Positions 37,521 through 46,586 of a DNA stretch of 64,000 bases are shown in pieces. The stretch lies in assembly GCA_902594815.1 (NCBI GenBank), contig CACJNL010000001.1, positions 150,863 through 214,862 on the forward strand. The letters run 5' to 3'. Under the pieces are notes generated by a model. It saw only the letters and a program-made list of their open reading frames with translations. It was not told where the DNA came from and did not search any database. The translations under genes and the position numbers were made by a program. Position 1 is the first letter of the stretch. Every line of letters starts with the position of its first letter. This stretch comes from an uncultured Alphaproteobacteria bacterium. Lineage in GTDB: Bacteria; Pseudomonadota; Alphaproteobacteria; HIMB59; GCA-002718135.

Positions 37521-38918
37521 ATGGCAGATTTTGATTTAATAGTAATTGGTGCAGGACCAGGTGGTTACGTAGCAGCAATAAGAGCTGCGCAACTGGGCAT
37601 GAAAGTGGCGTGTGTTGAAAAAGAACAAACACTTGGTGGCACTTGTTTGAATATAGGCTGTATTCCTTCCAAAGCTCTATTAAATTCGTCTGAAAAATTT
37701 GCTGAAATTTCTAAACATAGTGAAGAGCACGGTATCAGTACTGGAAAAGTTGAGCTTGATTTATCTAAACTCATGCAGCGTAAAAATAAAATTGTAAAAC
37801 AACTAACATCTGGAATTGGTTTTCTCTTTAAAAAAAATAAAGTTACGCATCTTCAAGGATTAGCTAGCTTTACAGACAAGAATACAATTAAAGTTTCATC
37901 CTCAGAAGGCGAAAAAAATTACTCAGCAAAAAACTTTATTATTGCAACAGGATCTTCTTCAATTGCTATAGATGCTATTCCTGTTGATGAAAAACAAATT
38001 GTTACTTCAACCGGTGCTCTTGCATTAGAGTCCGTACCAAAATCTCTTCTTGTTATTGGGGGTGGATATATTGGTTTGGAGATGGGATCGGTGTGGAGCA
38101 GACTTGGGTCTAAAGTAACAGTTGTAGAAGCTCTTGATAGAATTGTACCAACAATGGATGAAGAAATTGCTAAAGAATTCATGAAGTCTCTAAAAAAACA
38201 AGGGTTAGATTTTAAACTGTCACATAAAGTGACTTCAACAAAAGTGGGTAAAAACGGTGTTGATGTAACAATGGAATCTTCAGATAACAAAAAAGTTACA
38301 GAAAAGTATGATGTGGTACTTATGTCGATTGGACGCAAATCAAATACAGAAGGTCTTAATCTAGAAGAAATAGGTATAAAACTGAATGAAAGAAAATCAA
38401 TTGAAATAAATAGTAAATTTAAAACTAGTGTAGATGGTATTTATGCTATCGGTGATGTAGTGCCAGGACCCATGCTTGCACATAAAGCGGAAGAAGAAGG
38501 TGTGGCATGTGTGGAATTTATAAGTGGACAAAAACCTCATATTAATTATGAAATGATTCCAGCCATTGTCTACACCAATCCTGAAGTTGCTTCAGTTGGA
38601 AAAACAGAAGCTGAACTAAAAGCACAAAAGATTGATTACAAAATTGGTAAGTTTCCTTTTATGGCAAACGGTAGAGCACTAACGACCTCTTCCCCCGAAG
38701 GCTTTGTAAAAATTTTAGCGGATAGCAAAACAGATGCTATTCTTGGTGCGCATATAATTGGTCATGATGCAGGTCAGCTGATTGCAGAAATTGTTACTAC
38801 AATGGAATTTGGTGGAAGCTCAGAAGATATAGCGCGTATATGTCATGCACATCCTACAACAAGTGAAGCAGTTAAAGAAGCAGCGATGAACATTGCGGGA
38901 AGAGCAATCCACATTTAA
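37521..38918 (+). CDS. lpdA: Dihydrolipoamide dehydrogenase (E3)
   Basis: The FAD/NAD disulfide oxidoreductase that reoxidises dihydrolipoamide for oxo-acid dehydrogenases and glycine cleavage. The FAD fold is LIVIGAGPGGYVAAIRAA, the redox disulfide is Cys42/Cys47 in GGTCLNIGCIPSKAL, the NAD fold is LLVIGGGYIGLEMGSVW, and the C-terminal active-site His is in CHAHPTTSEAVKEA. 465 residues is normal. It ends the sdh-mdh-suc-lpd run. Confidence 0.97.
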   Translation: MADFDLIVIGAGPGGYVAAIRAAQLGMKVACVEKEQTLGGTCLNIGCIPSKALLNSSEKFAEISKHSEEHGISTGKVELDLSKLMQRKNKIVKQLTSGIGFLFKKNKVTHLQGLASFTDKNTIKVSSSEGEKNYSAKNFIIATGSSSIAIDAIPVDEKQIVTSTGALALESVPKSLLVIGGGYIGLEMGSVWSRLGSKVTVVEALDRIVPTMDEEIAKEFMKSLKKQGLDFKLSHKVTSTKVGKNGVDVTMESSDNKKVTEKYDVVLMSIGRKSNTEGLNLEEIGIKLNERKSIEINSKFKTSVDGIYAIGDVVPGPMLAHKAEEEGVACVEFISGQKPHINYEMIPAIVYTNPEVASVGKTEAELKAQKIDYKIGKFPFMANGRALTTSSPEGFVKILADSKTDAILGAHIIGHDAGQLIAEIVTTMEFGGSSEDIARICHAHPTTSEAVKEAAMNIAGRAIHI

Positions 38919-38981
38919 AAAGTAATAAATTTTAATCTTTATTTAAAAATTAAAAGAGATAAAAACCATTTGATCTTTTAA

Positions 38982-40145
38982 ATGGAAAATCAAAAAATTT
39001 ATTATAAAGCTTTGGCTTCATGCATGCAAAATGCATACGTCTTTTTTTTTACCCTAGGTATATATTTTGTATACATTCCTTGGAATTTAGAACGTCTAGA
39101 TTTAGTAGAGACAGATTTAGGGTTGTGGCTTTTTATTTTTGGTATTGTAAATTTAATTACTAATCAATTTACAGGCAGAATTATTGTTCCTAAAATTGGT
39201 ACTAAAAATATTATTATGGTTGGAACTACTTTAGTAGCATTATGTCCTTATCTACTTGTTACAGTTAATAGTTATGCAAGTTTTATTCTTGTCGCTATTC
39301 CTTTTGGTGCTGCCATTGGTTTTATTTTGCCTAGCAATCAAACCCAAATATCCAACATTGAAAATAAAACGAACAAAATCTATACGCCGATGTACCAAGC
39401 ATTTTTTAGTGCCGGTTCATTATCGGGCGCCTTAATGGCAGCCTACGTCATTAGAAAAGATATTGATCCGCAATTAACTTTTGGTGTGATGGCGATTTTA
39501 ATTTTACTATCTGTCGTCTTTATTTATTTTTTTGGTTTGCCTAAAAAAGAAGATACGAATGATCCTATTACAAAGTTTGCGTTTCCAAAAAGACGTGTGT
39601 TAATCTTTGGTATCTTGCTAATGTTTAACTTTGCCACAATAGGCATTATCATCGATTGGTCGTCTTTGTGGTTAACAAAAGATTTATTAGCACCTTTATT
39701 TTTAGGAGGGCTCGTCATTGTATTTTTTAATGCTGGAGAAATAGTAGCAAGATTATCAGCTAGTTCTTTCATCAAATATCTTGGAGAAAAAGTTGTGGGT
39801 GGATATCTATCAGTAATTGGTTCATCAATATTGTTTATCTGCATCCTTACCTCTAACCTATACTTCATCATTCCCGCATTGGTTATTTTTGGCTTATTTA
39901 CTGCAAACTTTGGAGCGATTGTTATTCGACAAGCTATTAAAGTTTCAGCAGACTCAATTTCTCTTACCGTGTCTAATATAACAACACTTGGTTTTTCTGG
40001 ATTTATTTTTGGTCCCGCAATTGTTGGTTATACAGCCCAATATTTAGGATTAACTTTTAATATGTATGTGCTTTGTACTGTATGGGGCTTTAATGGTATT
40101 TGCCTAGTTTATTTGATGCGTAAAAAAACTAAAAATTATAGGTAA
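38982..40145 (+). CDS. MFS transporter
   Basis: A 387-residue, 12-helix major facilitator family protein (CMQNAYVFFFTLGIYFVYIPW at helix 1, FTGRIIVPKIGTKNIIMVG around the loop 2-3 motif, SAGSLSGALMAAYVIRK in helix 5). A charged central loop (FGLPKKEDTNDPITKF) separates the halves. The substrate is unknown. The ATG lies inside a weak inverted repeat (CCATTT at 38966 with AAATGG at 38980), which might limit initiation. The 3' end overlaps the convergent repeat protein gene by 17 bases. Confidence 0.86.
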   Translation: MENQKIYYKALASCMQNAYVFFFTLGIYFVYIPWNLERLDLVETDLGLWLFIFGIVNLITNQFTGRIIVPKIGTKNIIMVGTTLVALCPYLLVTVNSYASFILVAIPFGAAIGFILPSNQTQISNIENKTNKIYTPMYQAFFSAGSLSGALMAAYVIRKDIDPQLTFGVMAILILLSVVFIYFFGLPKKEDTNDPITKFAFPKRRVLIFGILLMFNFATIGIIIDWSSLWLTKDLLAPLFLGGLVIVFFNAGEIVARLSASSFIKYLGEKVVGGYLSVIGSSILFICILTSNLYFIIPALVIFGLFTANFGAIVIRQAIKVSADSISLTVSNITTLGFSGFIFGPAIVGYTAQYLGLTFNMYVLCTVWGFNGICLVYLMRKKTKNYR

Positions 40146-42576
40146 GCATTAGTTCAGCTTCCTGATTTAGGTTTTGATTGAAAGTTTGATTAGCATTAAA
40201 TCCTAAATCAAATCCATGTATATTTTTTGATATACCAAGTTTAGTTTTTATATCTTCATCCCCAACTAAGGATATTGTATATTTAGTCTCTCGATTAGAT
40301 ATAAAGTTAATAGCAAAGTCTATTCTATCTCTATGTTCGCTCCTGTTACCTTGAACTCTAGTATAACTAGAGTTAATATTCAAATAATCTCCAGCAATAA
40401 ATGTTAATCCGATCATAGAGTTTATTAAATGATTTGAATTTGTTTTTTGTGTGTAGGTATAAATTGTTGAAGTATCTGTTACATAATTGATCTTGGCATC
40501 AGATTTGTTACTAAAATCAGTAATAACTTTAAGTGATCCAAATGGTTGTAATTTATTTTCATTAAACTGAATATTATCACTAACTTCAAAACCAAATGAA
40601 GCTAATCCATTTTCAATTCTCTGGCTTGCATAATATAAAGCATTTGCTCCACTCTCCTTGTAATCATCAAGTTTAGTATAACCTAAATCAAGACGTCCAA
40701 TTGGCGTTATATTAAAATCACCGCGGTCAATTGTTTTACCGTAATTGATGGAGCCAAATATTTGTGTTCCATCGCGCGTACCTGTTAATACATTCGTAGA
40801 ATTAATGACTCTTTTTAAATTACTTTCTATTAGCCCTATACCTAACAAAGTTTCGATAAAATTATTATTATCAAGTGGCCTTGTTCGGTAAATAGAGAAA
40901 TTCATATTTTCACTATCAATACTTGTTCCATTTGTACCAATATCTGTATCGCTTTGACCATACTGAATAGCAAAACCAAGAAAATCACTATCACTTAACT
41001 TTTTATCAAATCCTAATGCTACTGTTTGACCTTCAGTATCTTGTGATGATGAATTTATACTATCGCCAATTTTTGATACATAAGCTGACCCAGATGTCCA
41101 TGCAGACCAATTATCCGGTATTATAGAATTGGCATTTTTTTCTATATTATCATTTGCTAAGGAAGCAAGAATTGTATTGCCAAGATCTATTTGTAAACCT
41201 TGGCTCGATAAAGAATCACTCAATCTATTTTGTCTTAAAAATCGCAAACGATTTGAGACAGTATCAATAGATTGACTAATATAGTTTTTTGCTAATTCAC
41301 TTTGCGCATCTATTGAACCTACAACATCTTTAATGGTTGTGGGATCCAACCTATCATCGCTAACAGTAAAACTTAGAGCCGTTGTTGATGATATACCTGC
41401 ATAGTATCCACTTGTATTATCAACAAATGCTGTAGCAGGAATTAAAACATAATATTCAACACCATATTCTAAATCATCAGTTGGATTAATAGTTATTTGA
41501 GAAGCTCCAGTTCCCGTAACATTACTACTTGTTACATCTATTGTAGCAACTGTAGAGTCATCGGAAGTTTTATGAATAGTAATGTTACCATTATCAACAT
41601 TAACTTTTTCACTAAAGTTTAAAACTATATTAGCATCTACTGAAACACCTGTAGCATTATCTACTGGTGAAGAAGAACTCAACGTTGGTAATTTTAAATT
41701 ATAGGCTGATAGTAGCGTATACTCATACACTTTATCATTATCTCCTCCCAAAAAAAACATTTTGGAACCATCGTTATTAAATCCTATACCTTTAGGATGA
41801 ACATCCGTACCTTTAATTGAAAAACTGCTAACGTGTGAGGCAGTTGTTAAATCAAAGCCAGTAGAAAGGTAAAACTCATTAACTGCTTTATCTTTCCTAC
41901 CCAAAGTAAACATTACCTTACCATCATCGCTAAATGTAAATCCTGTTGCATCATCTTCATAGTCAGATACACTAACAGTGTCATCATAAGTTGCTGTTGA
42001 TATGTCAAAACCACTAGATAAAGTGTAAATATTAATATTAGAATTCTCAAAAATAAACATTTTGGTACCATTGCTATTAAATTCTATATCCTTAGGATCA
42101 TTAAGTGTAAGCTCCGTTGATAAATCTTTAATTTGTACAAATGTAGATGTTGAGACATCGAAAGCAGTGGATAAAGAAAATTCTTTGATAAATTGTTTAA
42201 ATCCTGCAGTAAACATTTTAGTACCATCATCATTAAATTTAACGCTGGTTGGTGCTCCATCTATATTTGCACCTGTGCCTCTTACTAGAAAAGCATCAAC
42301 AAAAGATCTTGTTGATATGTCAAAAGCAGTAGAAAGAGTGAACTCATTGACACTGTCATTTTCAGTTCCTGTAATAAACATTTTGGTACCATCATTACTA
42401 AATGTTAAACCAGTAGGATATTCTTCTTCAGCAAAAACTCCTCCTGGATCACCATCAATGACTGTGCCATCTACAAATTCTGGGTTGGCTTTTAAAGAAC
42501 TATTAAAAAAACAATTAAATAATAAAAATATAAAAAGAATTATAAATTTATTTTTTTTGACCAAACTTACAAACAT
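40129..42576 (-). CDS. Repeat protein with autotransporter-like barrel
   Basis: An 815-residue predicted surface protein. A signal/anchor helix (residues 9-25) is followed by five ~50-residue repeats (about 53-297), each with a core like FSNDGTKMFITG and a tail like EFTLSTAFDIST, resembling beta-propeller/WD-type blades. Residues ~298-407 form an Ig-like domain of the SbsA/Big_5 type (SSPVDNATGVSVDANIVLNF). The last ~300 residues alternate in beta-strand fashion and end ELMLTYNF, with the terminal Phe of outer-membrane barrels, fitting a type V autotransporter domain. The ligand is unknown. It overlaps the convergent MFS gene by 17 bases. Confidence 0.8.
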   Translation of the reverse strand: MFVSLVKKNKFIILFIFLLFNCFFNSSLKANPEFVDGTVIDGDPGGVFAEEEYPTGLTFSNDGTKMFITGTENDSVNEFTLSTAFDISTRSFVDAFLVRGTGANIDGAPTSVKFNDDGTKMFTAGFKQFIKEFSLSTAFDVSTSTFVQIKDLSTELTLNDPKDIEFNSNGTKMFIFENSNINIYTLSSGFDISTATYDDTVSVSDYEDDATGFTFSDDGKVMFTLGRKDKAVNEFYLSTGFDLTTASHVSSFSIKGTDVHPKGIGFNNDGSKMFFLGGDNDKVYEYTLLSAYNLKLPTLSSSSPVDNATGVSVDANIVLNFSEKVNVDNGNITIHKTSDDSTVATIDVTSSNVTGTGASQITINPTDDLEYGVEYYVLIPATAFVDNTSGYYAGISSTTALSFTVSDDRLDPTTIKDVVGSIDAQSELAKNYISQSIDTVSNRLRFLRQNRLSDSLSSQGLQIDLGNTILASLANDNIEKNANSIIPDNWSAWTSGSAYVSKIGDSINSSSQDTEGQTVALGFDKKLSDSDFLGFAIQYGQSDTDIGTNGTSIDSENMNFSIYRTRPLDNNNFIETLLGIGLIESNLKRVINSTNVLTGTRDGTQIFGSINYGKTIDRGDFNITPIGRLDLGYTKLDDYKESGANALYYASQRIENGLASFGFEVSDNIQFNENKLQPFGSLKVITDFSNKSDAKINYVTDTSTIYTYTQKTNSNHLINSMIGLTFIAGDYLNINSSYTRVQGNRSEHRDRIDFAINFISNRETKYTISLVGDEDIKTKLGISKNIHGFDLGFNANQTFNQNLNQEAELMLTYNF
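41686..42420 (-). repeat. Five tandem ~50-residue coding repeats
   Basis: Within the 815-residue protein the block around residues 53-297 is repetitive at both protein and DNA level. The phrase encoding DGTKMF or close variants recurs five times at about 50-residue intervals, each followed about 20 residues later by an STAFDIST-like phrase. The copies have diverged, so recent expansion is not obvious. Confidence 0.8.
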
Positions 42577-42688
42577 AAAAAACTGTTAATGCCGTTTGGC
42601 CTTTTTTATTTTAAAATAGGGCTGGTGGCCGACCTATTTATTTTAGTGCGTATCTTTTTAAGGATTTTTTTTAATTTTTTAAGTATTA

Positions 42689-44002
42689 TTATCTAATGCG
42701 TCGATAAATTCTTGGTAGGTAAAAGAATAAAGACAAAGCTCTCAATCCAAAAAAGATTGAAAGTGATACCCATAAGCCTAAATTACCCAGTGTTTCTGAA
42801 AGAAATAGAGCACACACTATATAAATGCCTACAGATACAATCATCGCATTCCGCAATTCTTTTGTTTGTGAAGCCCCTATAAATATCCCATCGATTTGAT
42901 AGCAAAAAGAGGAAAGAAAGGGAATGAGCACAACCCAATAGGAATGGGATAAGCTTAAATTTTTAATATCAGGTAAGTCCGTCATAATAGAGATGAAATG
43001 ATTTTTGCCAAAGAGATAAACAATAGAAATTAACAAACCTGTTGTTGCACTCAAGATAAATGAATTTTTAATAACATTGGTGAGGAGTTTTTTATCTTTG
43101 GAGCCAATTGAATAACCGACTATTCCTTCTGTTGAAAAAGCATATGCGTCTAAAATAAAAGCCGATAACATAATGAGGTTTAGTAAAATGGTATTGGCTG
43201 CCACCACATCTTCACTAATAGTGTTTCCTAAGTAGGTAAAAAAAAGAAAAGAAAACGTGAGAAAAGCTGAGCGGACAAATATATCAAAATTGATATTAAA
43301 CAATTTTGTAATTTTTTTTAGATTAAATATTTTTGATAAATTTATTTTTATGGATGTAAATTTTTGTAACTCTAAAAATGTATAACTTAAAAAAATTATA
43401 GATGTTAAGGTTGATGATACTAATGTTCCAAGAGCAACACCTTGTACATCTAAATCAAAGTAGACTACAAATAATAAACTTAATAAAATATTAGTTATCG
43501 AAAAAAAACCAACTATTACACTTGATACAGTTGTTCTTTGTAAGCCAATGAATAATCCAGTGATTATATAGATCATTAACTCACCAAAAGAGGAATAGAT
43601 ACGTAACCCAAAATATTCTTTAAAATATTTTGTTGTCTCATCTGATAATTCAAAAATACTTAATGAAATTAAAAAAATATATCCCTGACAAAGAATTAAA
43701 AGTAAGGAAATAAGAATGACAAAAGCAATATTTCGAAAAACTAGATTAACAATCTCATTATAGTTCTTAGAGCCATGCGCTTGTGCAACCATGCCAGTAG
43801 TGCCCATTCGAAGGAAACCAAAACTCCAAAAAATTAAGGAAAATACACTGGTGGCAATACTTGTAGCTGTTAGATAACTCGCATTATCTAGATTGCCCAT
43901 AAGTCCTGTATCGACAATTGCAACTAATGGAATTACTAGATTAGCAAAAAATATAGGAATAGATAATTTAACAATATTACTAATTGAAGATTTTGTAGAC
44001 AT
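42689..44002 (-). CDS. MATE family efflux transporter
   Basis: A 437-residue, 12-helix MATE (NorM/DinF-like) antiporter. Typical parts are LSIPIFFANLVIPLVAIVDT in helix 1, GLMGNLDNASYL, SFGFLRMGTTGMVAQAHGSK and the second-half VVAANTILLNLIMLSAFILDAYAFSTEGIVGYSIG, which is characteristic of the DinF branch. It probably exports cationic or toxic compounds using Na+ or H+; the substrate is unknown. It stands alone on the minus strand, divergent from the secreted hydrolase gene. Confidence 0.92.
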   Translation of the reverse strand: MSTKSSISNIVKLSIPIFFANLVIPLVAIVDTGLMGNLDNASYLTATSIATSVFSLIFWSFGFLRMGTTGMVAQAHGSKNYNEIVNLVFRNIAFVILISLLLILCQGYIFLISLSIFELSDETTKYFKEYFGLRIYSSFGELMIYIITGLFIGLQRTTVSSVIVGFFSITNILLSLLFVVYFDLDVQGVALGTLVSSTLTSIIFLSYTFLELQKFTSIKINLSKIFNLKKITKLFNINFDIFVRSAFLTFSFLFFTYLGNTISEDVVAANTILLNLIMLSAFILDAYAFSTEGIVGYSIGSKDKKLLTNVIKNSFILSATTGLLISIVYLFGKNHFISIMTDLPDIKNLSLSHSYWVVLIPFLSSFCYQIDGIFIGASQTKELRNAMIVSVGIYIVCALFLSETLGNLGLWVSLSIFFGLRALSLFFYLPRIYRRIR

Positions 44003-44069
44003 ATCAGCATTGTTAACACTATATTCATTTTGTTTTAATTAAACCCAATAATTCATGGTATGAACTAAT

Positions 44070-44174
44070 ATGCTCAAATTTCTGATTGTTTTAGTTATTT
44101 CATTTTCTACTTATGTGTCTGCAAAAGAAACTAAGTTTGAAAAAAGGCTTCAAAAGGATATAAAAAACTTTTAA
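44070..44174 (+). CDS. 5' signal-peptide part of interrupted hydrolase gene
   Basis: ATG 44070 opens a short frame encoding [18 protein letters not shown], a good signal peptide, and then KETKFEKRLQKDIKNF before a stop at 44172-44174. The continuing hydrolase frame (-1 relative to this one) is open from 44141. Just before the stop, A_AAA_AAC (44162-44168) lies in exact phase as a canonical slippery heptamer. A -1 shift there joins the signal peptide to LLKISGFIDDD and the hydrolase domain. The alternative is one missing A in a six-A tract, by mutation or sequencing error. Confidence 0.6.
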   Translation: MLKFLIVLVISFSTYVSAKETKFEKRLQKDIKNF

Positions 44175-44206
44175 AAATTAGTGGATTTATTGATGATGAT
44201 TTAAAC

Positions 44207-45037
44207 TTGTATAGTGAAGATGAAATAACTGATAGAAAAAATACAATAGTTATAATTTTCAATCACGGACAACAAGATGGACAAAAAAAAGTCGAAAGAT
44301 GTAACAAAGGCGCATCAGACGTTCCAGAATTTGTAAGAAATTTACATAATAAAAAAGTAAACGATTTAACAATAAAAATTTATCGTATGTGTTCTGGTGT
44401 TAGAGGTCTTAATGATCCTCAAATGGATAGAGCGCATAATATGATTGTACAGGATGAAAACACAAATGGCCTTCTTGAGGTAATTGATTATGATGGAATA
44501 AGATTATTTGATAAAGTTAAACAACATCTTAGAAGGAAAATTCTATTAGATAAAATTGATGAATTAACTGAAAAAAATTTTCCAAATATTGTTCTCATGG
44601 GTCACTCTTGCGGTGCTTTTTTATCAATATATTTAACAGCACATTTTCCTGAAAAAATTAAAGCATCTATTGTTACTAATCCAGCTTGTTATGGAGAAAA
44701 CATTGAGCCAAGAAATATTATAGGAGATAAAAATACTTATTCAATATGGAAAGCATTACGAGATGACTGGGAACAAACAATATCAAAATTTTCAGAAATT
44801 AATTCTTTAGCATTTATACATAATGAAGATCCGTTTGAAAATATTAAGACACTTTCTTTTTTAGGTAAAATTAATGAATTTGAAATGATTAACTATTCCG
44901 ATTTTGGATGTGAAAAAATGTTTGGAACAGATTTTCATACTGCGCCAGTGTATCCAGCAAAAGATAATTGTTTTACTAAATGGGAAGCTAAAAATAATTA
45001 TATAATTAACTATTTAGAAGACATTTTTAAAAACTAA
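44207..45037 (+). CDS. Alpha/beta-hydrolase-like protein, separated from its signal peptide by a frameshift
   Basis: The 276 residues from the TTG at 44207 form a soluble hydrolase-like domain: TIVIIFNHGQQDG (first strand and oxyanion loop), the nucleophile elbow MGHSCG, VTNPACYGE, and the late residues FGTDFHTAP that may supply the catalytic His. Several cysteines fit a periplasmic protein. The frame is open upstream to 44141 and reads KLLKISGFIDDDLN, which joins naturally to the signal peptide at 44070 if one base is regained in the A-tract. TTG 44207 is therefore probably not the native start. The function is unknown. Confidence 0.7.
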   Translation: MYSEDEITDRKNTIVIIFNHGQQDGQKKVERCNKGASDVPEFVRNLHNKKVNDLTIKIYRMCSGVRGLNDPQMDRAHNMIVQDENTNGLLEVIDYDGIRLFDKVKQHLRRKILLDKIDELTEKNFPNIVLMGHSCGAFLSIYLTAHFPEKIKASIVTNPACYGENIEPRNIIGDKNTYSIWKALRDDWEQTISKFSEINSLAFIHNEDPFENIKTLSFLGKINEFEMINYSDFGCEKMFGTDFHTAPVYPAKDNCFTKWEAKNNYIINYLEDIFKN

Positions 45038-45041
45038 TTTC

Positions 45042-45248
45042 TTATATTGAAGATAGACTCATTTTTTTTGAATATTTTTTTTTAGGATTATTTTTTATAA
45101 CGGCTTGACCGCATCGCATTACGCCTCTTTTTTTATCAAACGTCATTTTAGGTTCTCCGTGTAATTTCCAACCACTCGATAGTGCTTCTGTGACACGGTG
45201 ACAGAACTCTGATGTATCATCATCTGTAATAAATCTATAACCTTTCAT
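45042..45248 (-). CDS. DUF1737 domain protein
   Basis: A 68-residue protein with the short DUF1737 module: YRFITDDDTSEFCHRVTEAL, then SGWKLHGEP and MRCGQAVIK. These are small proteins of unknown function, often in marine and soil proteobacteria; the fold suggests a compact alpha/beta domain. It has an AAAGGAG ribosome site and lies 15 bases after the metallopeptidase gene on the same strand, so it is probably the last gene of that unit. Confidence 0.83.
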   Translation of the reverse strand: MKGYRFITDDDTSEFCHRVTEALSSGWKLHGEPKMTFDKKRGVMRCGQAVIKNNPKKKYSKKMSLSSI

Positions 45249-45263
45249 GTATGCTCCTTTTTA

Positions 45264-46586
45264 TCAATTAATTTTATCTAAGATTTTTAATTGTTCCTTT
45301 GATTTTAAATTAATAAATGTTTCAAAGTCTATGAGAAATTCATCATAACTCATATTAAAGTTTTTTCTAAAAGATTCTCTCCATCCTTGGTGGATTTCTC
45401 CATCTTCCCTTTTTTCTAATTCAAGTTCAGCAATATCTTCATAAAAATCAAAGAATACTTTTTGATTAGATCCACTTAAAGAAGCAAGATACGCTGTTGC
45501 CCACATACCACCATCATACTCAAAGCCCTGATCACATTTACTGCGCAGTTTGATGGCATCTTCTTCTCTTTCTACATCTTTCAGTTTTATTCCTTTTTTT
45601 GTACATTTGCGAAAGGACTTTAGTGTTTGTTTCATAATTTTTTTATAATCAGCTAAATTATGTTTTCCAACAATGTAATAGCCAAAATATTCGGCTCCAC
45701 CTTCTTCAATCCACATCGGCATATCATCATTAAATTTATACTGGGCAACACCAAAGCGCTCCTCATCTTCAAAAAATATTTTCTTCATATTTTGATGAAC
45801 ATGAAAATATTCATGTGCTACTATTTTTGCAACACTCCACGCTTCACTCTTATAGCCTCTCCACCAACATTTATTACCTTCAATACTTCCTTTTAATGTT
45901 TCAGGTGAAAAATAGGCAGATGCTACACATTCTTTAAACCATCTTTTATTATCACCACCACCTACTTTTAAACATTCTTTATTGAAATCTTCACCGCGAT
46001 TTACTTCACACCAATTTTGAGCAACTTTTTTTAGATTAGATTTTTTTTCATTCCAGATAATAACGTGAGTTTCCGCAACAGGTTTTTTACCAAGCTCAAG
46101 GTAGGAATATTCAAGGGTTTTCGTGAATAAAGCGTGAAGATCATCTGGGACTCCTTTATATTTTGGAAATATGATTTCTTCCTGCCCATACCATTCAGGT
46201 ATTCTATATTCATATTCAACCATATCGGATGAGTTATCATATTCACTTTCTCCTTCATCATTCGTAACAAAGGCAACATTTTCCCAGATAATTTTGTCAT
46301 TAATAGCAAAAGGTTCGCACTTACCTGCAATATTATTTTCTTTTCTCCATTTCTCACAATTTTTAAAAGCTGCTTTTTTTGCTTTTTCTTCTGACTTTTC
46401 ACCAATAGCTATTCCATACTCACAATCACCGTCATTGACGACTACATACATAGATGAGTGTTTATCCTTAGACTCTTTTTGGTATTCCTTAAATGGCTCA
46501 TCCATTATCCAGCTACAAATTTTTTCATTGGCCTGAGATGAAGAGTAAGAGAATAGGAAAAAAATAATGAGAGCTGTACGCTTCAT
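45264..46586 (-). CDS. Secreted HExxH metallopeptidase-like protein
   Basis: A 440-residue protein with a signal peptide (MKRTALIIFFLFSYSSSQA). Residues 257-263 read AHEYFHV, a zinc HExxH motif (His258, Glu259, His262), and about 30 residues later WIEEGGAEYFG supplies Glu294/Glu295 and Glu299, a gluzincin-like third ligand. The N-terminal part is Cys-rich (CSWIMDE, DGDCEYGIAIGE, FKNCEKW), suggesting disulfides. I cannot name a peptidase family. Its start overlaps the DUF484 gene stop by 4 bases, tying it to the tal-DUF484 unit. Confidence 0.72.
   Translation of the reverse strand: MKRTALIIFFLFSYSSSQANEKICSWIMDEPFKEYQKESKDKHSSMYVVVNDGDCEYGIAIGEKSEEKAKKAAFKNCEKWRKENNIAGKCEPFAINDKIIWENVAFVTNDEGESEYDNSSDMVEYEYRIPEWYGQEEIIFPKYKGVPDDLHALFTKTLEYSYLELGKKPVAETHVIIWNEKKSNLKKVAQNWCEVNRGEDFNKECLKVGGGDNKRWFKECVASAYFSPETLKGSIEGNKCWWRGYKSEAWSVAKIVAHEYFHVHQNMKKIFFEDEERFGVAQYKFNDDMPMWIEEGGAEYFGYYIVGKHNLADYKKIMKQTLKSFRKCTKKGIKLKDVEREEDAIKLRSKCDQGFEYDGGMWATAYLASLSGSNQKVFFDFYEDIAELELEKREDGEIHQGWRESFRKNFNMSYDEFLIDFETFINLKSKEQLKILDKIN

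Noticed and set aside
44154..44168. AAGGA just before the A_AAA_AAC heptamer as a frameshift-stimulating Shine-Dalgarno sequence
   Set aside because: It is only 3 bases from the heptamer, much closer than the roughly 10-base spacing of the dnaX -1 site, so it does not clearly support programmed shifting.
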